From: a virus
Direction: 5' to 3' (one strand)
DNA: 48,448 nt
Virus record (IMG/VR): IMGVR_UViG_3300037560_000135
Location: 1-48,448 of that record
Both the position numbers and the translations under genes were made by a program. Shown piece by piece: positions 7,758 to 13,271 of this stretch; the first letter of the stretch is position 1; each line of letters begins with the position of its first letter. Under the pieces are notes generated by a model. It ran no database searches. It was given only the letters and a program-made list of their open reading frames with translations, and was not told the origin of the DNA.

Positions 7758-8279
7758 ATGGAAAAATGGAAAGACATACCTGGATACGAAGGGCTTTACC
7801 AAGCTTCAACAGAAGGCAGAGTTAAGTCGTTGGATAGAGTGGTTGAAGATAGAGACGCGATCAGACGAAGAAAATTCAAAGAGCGAATCTTGAAGCTAAT
7901 ATTAGGTGGTAGCGGTTATTTTCACGTTGATTTGAGTAAAGAAGGAATAGAAAAAAACTTCAAAGTATCGCAATTAGTCGCTATGGCATTTTTAGGTCAC
8001 AAACGCTGCGGTCACAAAATAGTCGTTGATCACATTGATAATAATCGCAGCAACGATTTCGTAGAGAATTTACAGCTCATTTCTCATAGAGAAAACACGT
8101 CCAAAGACAAAAAAAGCTATTCAAGTGAATATACTGGAGTTTGTTGGAGTAAAGCAAGCAAGAAGTGGCATTCACAAATTCAGATAAACGGTAAAATCTG
8201 CTACTTAGGGCAGTTTGAAAACGAACTACATGCCTCTAAAGCATACCAAACTGCGCTGAAAGATGTTTTGCAAGACTGA
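7758..8279 (+). CDS. NUMOD4/HNH homing endonuclease with AP2-like tail
   Basis: The 173-residue protein has a NUMOD4 start (WKDIPGYEGLYQASTEGRVKS, 4-23). The HNH core is FLGHKRCGH..VVDHIDNNRSNDFVENLQLIS, with the His-Asn-Asn pattern near 90-108. The C-terminal segment YTGVCWSKASKKWHSQI reads as an AP2-type DNA-binding domain. This is the architecture of free-standing phage homing endonucleases. It was probably acquired as a mobile gene after the terminator. Confidence 0.85.
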   Translation: MEKWKDIPGYEGLYQASTEGRVKSLDRVVEDRDAIRRRKFKERILKLILGGSGYFHVDLSKEGIEKNFKVSQLVAMAFLGHKRCGHKIVVDHIDNNRSNDFVENLQLISHRENTSKDKKSYSSEYTGVCWSKASKKWHSQIQINGKICYLGQFENELHASKAYQTALKDVLQD

Positions 8280-8721
8280 CGGATGCGAAAATTATTCAGA
8301 GAACGCTTCTACGGACTTCTGCGCTTCTTGCGCTCGCATTGCTCGTAAGAAGCCACGAAAGACGCTTAGGCACAAAATAAACCCTATTAGCGCAAAGAAA
8401 TCAAAGGCTCGGGCTGCTAAGATAGCAACCTATAAAAAAATGGACGACACTCAGGCTCATATTTGTTCTGGCTGCGGAAGTGGTTCATACCCGTTAAGCC
8501 ATAGCCATATTATTCCAGTAGGTCAATTTCCAGAGTTCGAAGCAGAATTGACAAACATCGTTTATGATTGCTTAACGATCGGAGAGCATCTTGGTTGTCA
8601 TGACAAATGGGAGCACGGAACTACTGAAGAAAAACAAGAGCTATTGAACTACACTGAAAGAATGCAAGTAATAAAGACCTTGTCTATACCATACTTAAAA
8701 CGCATTTTACTAAAGATGTAG
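8263..8721 (+). CDS. Zinc-finger HNH-like nuclease candidate
   Basis: The 152-residue protein has an N-terminal C-x4-C...C-x2-C knuckle, a basic linker (about 25-55), and a second half with CSGCG...LSHSHIIP...NIVYDC...LGCHDKWEHG, which resembles the beta-beta-alpha metal site of HNH nucleases. Related proteins occur in Bacteroidota phage recombination regions, where a NinG-like role is possible. It overlaps the preceding homing endonuclease by 17 bases. Confidence 0.6.
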   Translation: MFCKTDGCENYSENASTDFCASCARIARKKPRKTLRHKINPISAKKSKARAAKIATYKKMDDTQAHICSGCGSGSYPLSHSHIIPVGQFPEFEAELTNIVYDCLTIGEHLGCHDKWEHGTTEEKQELLNYTERMQVIKTLSIPYLKRILLKM

Positions 8722-8740
8722 AAAATAAATTGCGAAAATG

Positions 8741-8771
8741 TTTGTAATATCGTTTTGATGTGTTATTATTG
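8741..8771 (+). promoter_or_regulatory. Phage promoter TTTGTA-N17-TATTATTG (P1)
   Basis: TTTGTA (8741-8746), 17 bases and TATTATTG (8764-8771) match copies at 16818, 29395 and 44212. The next ATG is at 8775, so the mRNA would be almost leaderless if transcription begins about 7 bases after the -7 box. Confidence 0.75.
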
Positions 8772-8774
8772 TAT

Positions 8775-8921
8775 ATGACAAACACAGAAACAGAGTACGA
8801 AATATCAAGAAGCGTAATTTTAGGTAGAACATATTTTCTACTTACCTCACCAGACGAGTTGATTGGTAAATTCAGTTCACACAAAGCAGCGTTTAATTTT
8901 ATTAAAATCTTAAATAAGTAA
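8775..8921 (+). CDS. Small hypothetical protein
   Basis: A 48-codon ORF lies directly downstream of a strong promoter-like site. Its C-terminal half (HKAAFNFIKILNK) is helical. There is no recognised domain. Its start codon is so close to the -7 element that translation may be leaderless. It is the first gene of a small accessory operon. Confidence 0.55.
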   Translation: MTNTETEYEISRSVILGRTYFLLTSPDELIGKFSSHKAAFNFIKILNK

Positions 8922-8954
8922 AACAAGTACACCACCTTTAAAGCAAACCAAAAT

Positions 8955-9119
8955 ATGATAGTATTGATAATTGCAATCGTAGCGACATTTTTAATCGCGA
9001 ACATGGGTTCAAAAAGAAGAATTGGTTTTGGATGGTCACTGTTTTGGTGCATCCTTTTATCACCAATATTAGCAATCTTCATAGTGATTTCTTCACCTAA
9101 GAAAAAACGCAAGATATGA
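8955..9119 (+). CDS. Small inner-membrane protein
   Basis: The 54-residue peptide has two hydrophobic segments (about 2-16 and 27-46) separated by a short basic loop SKRRIG, and a KKKRK tail. Both ends are expected in the cytoplasm. It overlaps the next gene by ATGA. Superinfection exclusion or a host-membrane role is possible, but nothing in the sequence shows it. Confidence 0.6.
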   Translation: MIVLIIAIVATFLIANMGSKRRIGFGWSLFWCILLSPILAIFIVISSPKKKRKI

Positions 9120-9310
9120 ACAGCAAGGAAATTAAAAGTAATCTTAAGCACTTCAATAAGCTATTTGAAGAAGAGTTGGATAAAATTAGTGACAAAAGCA
9201 CTAAGAACGATCTTAACAAGATCAAGAGCGAAATCAATAGTCAGCAAGAAAGGCTATTTCGCATGAATCACCACATTGATCATTTGCTGAAAAACAATCT
9301 ACACAACTAA
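9116..9310 (+). CDS. Small coiled-coil protein
   Basis: The 64-residue product is almost entirely charged alpha-helix with heptad-like spacing of Leu, Ile and Phe. It is translationally coupled to the membrane peptide upstream (ATGA). I do not recognise a family. Confidence 0.55.
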   Translation: MNSKEIKSNLKHFNKLFEEELDKISDKSTKNDLNKIKSEINSQQERLFRMNHHIDHLLKNNLHN

Positions 9311-9322
9311 ACAAACAAACAA

Positions 9323-9844
9323 ATGCAGCACTTAAGTAACCAGATACACAAATTCGGTGTATCATTAGTACAAAAATATAGCTTACTCGAAAATCGAGGA
9401 TTCGAAGAGCGAAAAGGACGTGTGATTCCACATTGGATTGAGCACAATAATCCAGCGATGGGTAAGACATCGTTTTACCCGTGTATGATTTTCGTAAAGC
9501 CTCACATTCATTTGTTTGAAACTCAAGTGACAGGGCGGAACATTGTAGCACTTGCGCGAGTGAGAGAAAAAGGGGTTGAACTGAGTAAGCCTGTAATTAT
9601 CATATTCGTAGACGTAAAGTCAGGATTAATATATGCTGATTTTCTTGGCGCTATGATGAAGCCAAAAAGATTAGGCGCGTTATGCTTTCCAAAAGACAAG
9701 ATGTACCACGGGCATAATATCAGATATTTTGCGCTTGATCATCTTCACGTCTTATTTCAAATGAACAGCAAAGACATTACAGTCTTAAAGCAAATGCACC
9801 TGAATAATGGGACAAACGAAAACCAAAAAACAATCTTCGAGTGA
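9323..9844 (+). CDS. Hypothetical protein
   Basis: The 173-residue protein starts after the leader AAACAAACAAACAA. It is a mixed alpha/beta protein with a central hydrophobic strand PVIIIFVDV and several histidines (KPHIHLFE, HGHNIRYFALDHLHV). A nuclease-like fold was considered, but no complete catalytic set is visible. A hairpin starts at its stop codon. Confidence 0.5.
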   Translation: MQHLSNQIHKFGVSLVQKYSLLENRGFEERKGRVIPHWIEHNNPAMGKTSFYPCMIFVKPHIHLFETQVTGRNIVALARVREKGVELSKPVIIIFVDVKSGLIYADFLGAMMKPKRLGALCFPKDKMYHGHNIRYFALDHLHVLFQMNSKDITVLKQMHLNNGTNENQKTIFE

Positions 9845-9866
9845 AGCGTTATTTTCTCCAACGCTT
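9844..9866. repeat. Hairpin AAGCGTT/AACGCTT at stop codon
   Basis: A perfect 7-bp stem with a 9-base loop begins on the last base of the upstream stop codon. The run GCGTTATTTTCTCCAA recurs with one mismatch at 30365-30380, again directly after a stop. It has no T-run, so it is not a standard terminator. Confidence 0.6.
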
Positions 9867-9889
9867 AGTATAAACAAAGTAAAACGAAC

Positions 9890-10105
9890 ATGAGCAAAAC
9901 TATAATAATGGGAGGTGCATTTGTGACAATAGCGGAAAGCAAAGCCGAGTGCCCTCATTGTGAGCGACATATACCATTTGAAGAAATGGAAGCGAAATAT
10001 TGGAAACAGAAAAACCATACTATCAGAATGAAATGCAAATGCAAGCGGTTTATAGGAATAACTATGGATATGCGAGGCGATTTTATAGCATTCAGTTTGA
10101 AGTGA
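9890..10105 (+). CDS. Zinc-ribbon small protein
   Basis: The 71-residue protein has a CPHC knuckle (about 21-24) and a CKC pair (about 49-51), a likely zinc ribbon. It is otherwise featureless. Such small ribbons in phages may contact nucleic acid or host proteins. Function is unknown. Confidence 0.55.
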   Translation: MSKTIIMGGAFVTIAESKAECPHCERHIPFEEMEAKYWKQKNHTIRMKCKCKRFIGITMDMRGDFIAFSLK

Positions 10106-10132
10106 GTTTATTTTGTTTTATACAATGTTATT

Positions 10133-10173
10133 GTGCGTTTTAATGCACTCTAACGCTCTGAATAATAAGCGTT
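10133..10173. repeat. Tandem hairpins in intergenic spacer
   Basis: Two adjacent stem-loops: GTGCGTT/AATGCAC (10133-10148, 7 pairs including one G-T) and AACGCT/AGCGTT (10152-10173). They lie between two small ORFs and belong to the TAACG-type hairpins of this zone. Confidence 0.5.
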
Positions 10174-10216
10174 GAGGTACGAAATGATTTTTATTTAATG
10201 TTATAAATTGGTTATT

Positions 10217-10441
10217 ATGGAATGTGAAAGAATGGTTGAATGGGAAAATAGTTTAGGAATGCCTTCATATAGTAAATGTGGAAGAAAAGTAAAATATCAC
10301 GCAAAATATAAGGATGGTATGAAAGGGAATATTAATGAAGAAAATGTTTGCGGTATCCATATTAACTCTTTAAAGAAATGGAGCAAAAGATTGATGAAAA
10401 TATTGAATTATGACACTGAGTTAATAATAACTGATTTATAA
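10217..10441 (+). CDS. Small cysteine-containing protein
   Basis: The 74-residue basic protein starts at the ATG at 10217, in preference to an in-frame TTG 9 bases upstream. It contains three cysteines (residues 3, 19 and about 42) and a CGIH motif that may bind metal. It has no recognised family. Its stop codon is the TAA of a TAACGGCTGG sequence, like other stops in this zone. Confidence 0.5.
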   Translation: MECERMVEWENSLGMPSYSKCGRKVKYHAKYKDGMKGNINEENVCGIHINSLKKWSKRLMKILNYDTELIITDL

Positions 10442-10492
10442 CGGCTGGAATAAGATGAGTTAAGCAACTCAAACACTTGAATAAATGTACAA

Positions 10493-10529
10493 GCCTAACA
10501 TGCTTTATTCATTTTATTTATTGTTAGGC
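10493..10529. repeat. Inverted repeat GCCTAAC...GTTAGGC
   Basis: GCCTAACA (10493-10500) pairs with TGTTAGGC (10522-10529) around an AT-rich loop of 21 bases. The outer boxes match the core-site patterns RYYYAAC and GTTRRRY of integron attC sites, but no inner L boxes are seen and the element is short. A T-rich stretch follows, so a terminator is equally possible. Most of the gap 10442-10549 is this element. Confidence 0.5.
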
Positions 10530-10549
10530 ATCTTTTAAAGCGATTTGAA

Positions 10550-10696
10550 ATGCGACCTTTTACCAAAGTAAATAAAGCCTGCAATGATGAAGACCTACGC
10601 AGCAACTGGAGAGGTAATAAAAATTACCACAGAAAGAAAAAAGATAGACCATTTAAAAAGAAAATGCGCCAATGGTTAAAGCGTAATTGTGCCTAA
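10550..10696 (+). CDS. Very basic small protein
   Basis: A 48-codon ORF encodes a peptide with about 40% Lys/Arg and several aromatic residues, suggesting nucleic-acid binding. Its stop codon lies inside the left arm of the 20-bp inverted repeat at 10692. There is no A-rich leader except GATTTGAA, so translation is uncertain. Confidence 0.4.
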   Translation: MRPFTKVNKACNDEDLRSNWRGNKNYHRKKKDRPFKKKMRQWLKRNCA

Positions 10697-10817
10697 CGCT
10701 CGGTGTAAATGTGACACATTCGCTTTACATTATGTTAGTGTTACGTTGACTGAGGAACAGATTAAGAAATTGAATAGCAGTATCGTTCAATGTGGTGCAT
10801 TTACACCGAGCGTTAGG
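10692..10817. repeat. Perfect 20-bp inverted repeat with 86-bp interior
   Basis: cctaacgctcggtgtaaatg at 10692-10711 is the exact reverse complement of 10798-10817. The interior contains a smaller TTACATTATGTTAG segment and one short open frame running GTG 10689 to TAA 10823. The element fills the space between two small genes (10697-10850). It could be a large RNA hairpin, an attC-like recombination site or a miniature inverted-repeat insertion. Confidence 0.75.
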
Positions 10818-10850
10818 GCTTAATTAGTATAACGAGAACAATTAGAAATT

Positions 10851-11099
10851 ATGGTTAAAAAACAACGGGAGACATTAGCTAAACTATATGATTACTCAGA
10901 AAAAATTGGCAACCATAAGCCTAATTTTAATACTAAATTTTGGAAATATAGAGATGCTGTTAAGGTGTTTTCAAAAATATTGATTGCCAATTTTGGTGCT
11001 TGGGATAACAAAAATGATTACCAAGAAGAGGATCAGCTTGATATTTCTGAGGGGTTTAAAGAATTAGATGAAATAATAGTTAACCTAGAAGATGAATAA
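10851..11099 (+). CDS. Hypothetical protein
   Basis: The 82-residue protein has a basic N-terminus and an acidic C-terminus, is mostly helical, and contains an aromatic core (TKFWKYRDAVKVFSKILIANFGAW). There is no known domain. It is flanked by hairpin elements on both sides, like a gene cassette. Confidence 0.5.
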   Translation: MVKKQRETLAKLYDYSEKIGNHKPNFNTKFWKYRDAVKVFSKILIANFGAWDNKNDYQEEDQLDISEGFKELDEIIVNLEDE

Positions 11100-11153
11100 T
11101 TTTTCTTTTTGTGAAGTTATACGGCCGAAGGCAATTAAGCCCTAACGCTATGG

Positions 11154-11182
11154 CTAAAAGGCGTTTTTCTATGCCTTTTTAG
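11154..11182 (+). terminator. Hairpin with T-rich arm
   Basis: CTAAAAGGC (11154-11162) pairs with GCCTTTTTAG (11173-11182), with one T bulged. The T-rich 3' arm could end transcription, although the run lies inside the stem. The preceding CCTAACGCTATGGC links it to the other TAACG elements. Confidence 0.45.
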
Positions 11183-11221
11183 GTGATGTTATATTTTAGT
11201 ACGGATTTAAACAACAAAATA

Positions 11222-11419
11222 ATGGAAAATTGTAATTACAACAAAACAGGAGAAGCTAAACACATGGCTACTTATGATGTTAGACAAGAGTATAAAACCG
11301 ATTGCGGTATAAGGCATGTAAATCTGCAAGAGCATGTATGGAACGGGATAGAAGGCATAAGAATAAAACCAAATGGTAGCTGTATCTACTGCAAAAAACC
11401 AATAGAGGTGGTGGAGTAG
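11222..11419 (+). CDS. Small zinc-ribbon-like protein
   Basis: The 65-residue product starts at the ATG at 11222; an upstream in-frame ATG at 11183 lies in the hairpin and lacks a leader. It has a C-terminal CIYCKKP knuckle and Cys residues at 4 and about 32, possibly four metal ligands. Function is unknown. Confidence 0.5.
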   Translation: MENCNYNKTGEAKHMATYDVRQEYKTDCGIRHVNLQEHVWNGIEGIRIKPNGSCIYCKKPIEVVE

Positions 11420-11427
11420 TATTAAAT

Positions 11428-11482
11428 ATAACGTTTTGGCTATGTGGCGTGGTTTTTACCATGACATCATAGGTAGTGTTAT
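11428..11482. repeat. Multi-stem hairpin ATAAC...GTTAT
   Basis: The outer ATAAC/GTTAT pair encloses CTATG/CATAG and CGTGGT/ACCATG with a T4 loop, giving three coaxial stems with small internal loops in 55 bases. This is the most attC-like shape in the zone, although the core boxes are not perfect. It follows the stop of a small gene by 8 bases. Confidence 0.5.
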
Positions 11483-11567
11483 CTATTGCTTTTCGATTTA
11501 TTTACTAAATAGCTTGTTTTGTATTGTATTTGTATATACATTTATAATACATTAAAACTTTAAGATT

Positions 11568-11762
11568 ATGACACTTTCAGAAAACAAAGATTACACTTTC
11601 CTATTAAATGTTTATGGCGTAGGAGAAAATGCAACTAGCATGGTTAGCGTGTATCAAGCTATAAATGGTAAATATGCTCACGCATTTAAGAACGAACTAT
11701 TTTCTAGTTTAGAAGATGTTGTAAAAGATGCTTCAAATATTGCTAACGGTACTCATATATGA
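11568..11762 (+). CDS. Small protein paired with an RHH protein
   Basis: The 64-residue product is a compact alpha/beta protein (LNVYGVGENATSMVSVYQAINGKY). It has no recognised domain. It is coupled by ATGA to a ribbon-helix-helix protein, and the AT-rich leader contains TTTTGTA and TATAATAC elements. The two-gene layout resembles toxin-antitoxin modules, but this product does not match a known toxin. Confidence 0.5.
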   Translation: MTLSENKDYTFLLNVYGVGENATSMVSVYQAINGKYAHAFKNELFSSLEDVVKDASNIANGTHI

Positions 11763-11896
11763 AAAAGCCAATAAGCGCAAGGATTGACGAAAATATCCTT
11801 GAAGAAGCTAAGAAACAAGCGGACAAAGAAAATAGATCCTTCAATAACCTACTGGAGACTGCCTTGAAAAACTACTGCAAGAAAAGTGGTAGATAA
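11759..11896 (+). CDS. Ribbon-helix-helix (CopG/Arc-like) DNA-binding protein
   Basis: A 45-residue protein with a short strand, ISARID, followed by two helices (ENILEEAKKQADKENRS and NNLLETALKNYCKK). This is the classical RHH layout of CopG/Arc-type regulators and antitoxins, which bind operators as dimers. It probably represses its own operon. It overlaps the upstream gene by ATGA. Confidence 0.75.
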   Translation: MKKPISARIDENILEEAKKQADKENRSFNNLLETALKNYCKKSGR

Positions 11897-11945
11897 CAAG
11901 CGGCTATCAACCATTCAATAATTGCACCACTTTAAAACGCTAGAA

Positions 11946-12206
11946 ATGGACATTTTACCTATAAATCAACAAAGTGAACGTAATCGAACAGTGCAAAAAT
12001 TGCACCTTAGAGATGTGATGGAGTTTATTATTGATTCAAAAGAGGATGTGCAAAAGCAATTGATAACATTGTTAGCTTACGAGCTAAAAATAACGCCAAT
12101 TTCAAAGGCAAAAGACATATTAGGGCGGTCTTATAACGGAGTGAAGCAATTCGGGAACGTTGTTAAATTAGGTGATAAATTATTTGCAATACTTAAACAA
12201 CTATGA
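11946..12206 (+). CDS. Hypothetical HTH-like protein
   Basis: The 86-residue protein starts at the ATG at 11946. It is helical, and the segment ELKITPISKAKDILGRSYNGVKQFGN could form a helix-turn-helix. Bacteroidota phages and mobile elements encode similar small proteins near regulators. It is coupled to the next gene by ATGA. Confidence 0.5.
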   Translation: MDILPINQQSERNRTVQKLHLRDVMEFIIDSKEDVQKQLITLLAYELKITPISKAKDILGRSYNGVKQFGNVVKLGDKLFAILKQL

Positions 12207-12421
12207 AAGCAGGAGATATTTGGATATGTTCAATATGTAAAACTGAAATTGTATGTGATGACTGGGGGGTAAAACATAGCGTTCCTGGTCATTCGATCAA
12301 CTTTCGCAAAGAGCATGCAGGGCACAGAGATAGCGCAAAGCAAATAGGATTTTCGAAGCAAGAATTTGACGCTATTCAACTAGTAAAATCAAAAGACAAA
12401 CAACAAACGAGTATGTTTTAA
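12203..12421 (+). CDS. Small zinc-finger protein
   Basis: The 72-residue protein has a CSIC knuckle (about 9-12), a third cysteine at 18, and several histidines (KHSVPGHS, KEHAGH), compatible with one zinc site. The C-terminus ends in KQQTSMF. It is the last plus-strand gene before the convergent tail-chaperone genes; the stop codons of the two strands overlap. Confidence 0.5.
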   Translation: MKAGDIWICSICKTEIVCDDWGVKHSVPGHSINFRKEHAGHRDSAKQIGFSKQEFDAIQLVKSKDKQQTSMF

Positions 12422-12804
12422 ATCGGTGAAATAGGAGTTTTTGGTTTCGTGCTGTTTTTGAGTTTTCGTTCAATATTATTCTTGAAAGTGTAGAACTTGA
12501 TTATACTTATTTCATACACATTTACGCTGTAATGCGTTTGTATTTCTGCGAACATATCAGCGATGTTTTGTTCATAAGTATTCGTGAAGCTATCTGGATC
12601 GTGAGGGCTGAAGCTTATGACATTGTCAAATTCAGACAGCTTTTTTTCAATCTGCCCCATTGTTAATATAAGACTTTTGCGCTTTTTCTCGTCTTCTTCG
12701 ATCATTAAAGAGCCGATACAAATTATATATTGCTGTCTAACGTTGTATATTTCTTCAGAATTGTCAATTTTTAAGAGCTTTCGCTTACGAAGTTGGGCAT
12801 CAAT
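12418..12804 (-). CDS. Frameshift extension of the tail assembly chaperone (gpT-like)
   Basis: On the minus strand a -1 shift on the A10 run at 12813-12804 moves the ribosome from the upstream gene into an open frame that runs, with no stop, for 128 codons to 12418. It includes the ORF that would otherwise start at the ATG at 12705. The predicted fusion is about 262 residues. The C-terminal segment VYEISIIKFYTFKNNIERKLKN resembles gpT-like extensions. Lambda gpG/gpGT and many siphoviruses use the same device at the same place next to the tape measure gene. The slippery tract and the open -1 frame are seen; expression is inferred. Confidence 0.75.
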   Translation of the reverse strand: MDAQLRKRKLLKIDNSEEIYNVRQQYIICIGSLMIEEDEKKRKSLILTMGQIEKKLSEFDNVISFSPHDPDSFTNTYEQNIADMFAEIQTHYSVNVYEISIIKFYTFKNNIERKLKNSTKPKTPISPI

Positions 12805-13205
12805 TTTTTTTTTACTGCATTTATAACGGGCGTTAAATGCTCTAATCTTAAACCTTTTTCCTTCAGTTCTTTGATTCTTTTAGTTATCGCAATGTCTGAA
12901 TAATCAGTGATCACTTGGTCATCAATCGAGTAGAACAAAATAGATAGACATGGAGAAGCTAAATCCACATTGTTGAGCGCATTGTGAAATGCTATTTGCA
13001 TGTTCCTAACTTGAGATAATGCATCCTCTTTATTCCCTCTGCTTATTTGTTGCGCTAGACTTGAGAAGTAAAGCGGTAAGTTATCAACAGTAATGCCAAT
13101 GCATAATGTGAATAAGTATAAAAACCTGAACCATCTTTCCGCGGGTAGTTGGTCAGCATTGTCGATGACTTGAATCGTTGTCTTTTCTAGCTTAATTGTG
13201 TACAT
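12771..13205 (-). CDS. Tail assembly chaperone (gpG-like)
   Basis: This is a 144-residue helical protein on the minus strand. The order of motifs (AERWFRFLYLFTLCIGI, then a segment like NKEDALSQVRNMQIAFHNAL) matches the short gene upstream of tape measure genes in Bacteroidota siphoviruses. Such proteins coat the tape measure during tail assembly. Near its 3' end ten A residues in the coding strand allow a -1 shift into the 12418-12804 frame. The orientation is odd: it is divergent from the tape measure gene instead of co-directional. A promoter-like site faces it at 13266-13235. Confidence 0.7.
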   Translation of the reverse strand: MYTIKLEKTTIQVIDNADQLPAERWFRFLYLFTLCIGITVDNLPLYFSSLAQQISRGNKEDALSQVRNMQIAFHNALNNVDLASPCLSILFYSIDDQVITDYSDIAITKRIKELKEKGLRLEHLTPVINAVKKKLMPNFVSESS

Positions 13206-13234
13206 AATTTTGTAAATTACCGTTTGTTATGGTG

Positions 13235-13266
13235 CTAAGTTAGTACGATCTAAAAGTAAATACAAA
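13235..13266 (-). promoter_or_regulatory. Minus-strand promoter for tail chaperones
   Basis: Read on the minus strand: TTTGTA (13266-13261), 18 bases and TAACTTAG (13242-13235). The box order and spacing match the plus-strand family. The leader before the chaperone ATG contains AACAAAC. Confidence 0.5.
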
Positions 13267-13271
13267 AAAAC

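Noticed and set aside
8684-9151. Minus-strand ORF of 155 codons
   Set aside because: It lies opposite three small plus-strand genes that have a promoter, ATGA coupling and A-rich leaders; its product is just a hydrophobic shadow of the membrane peptide.
10689-10823. 44-codon ORF through the 20-bp inverted repeat
   Set aside because: It starts with a GTG without a leader, overlaps the preceding gene and is translated from both repeat arms, so it is more likely a by-product of the element.
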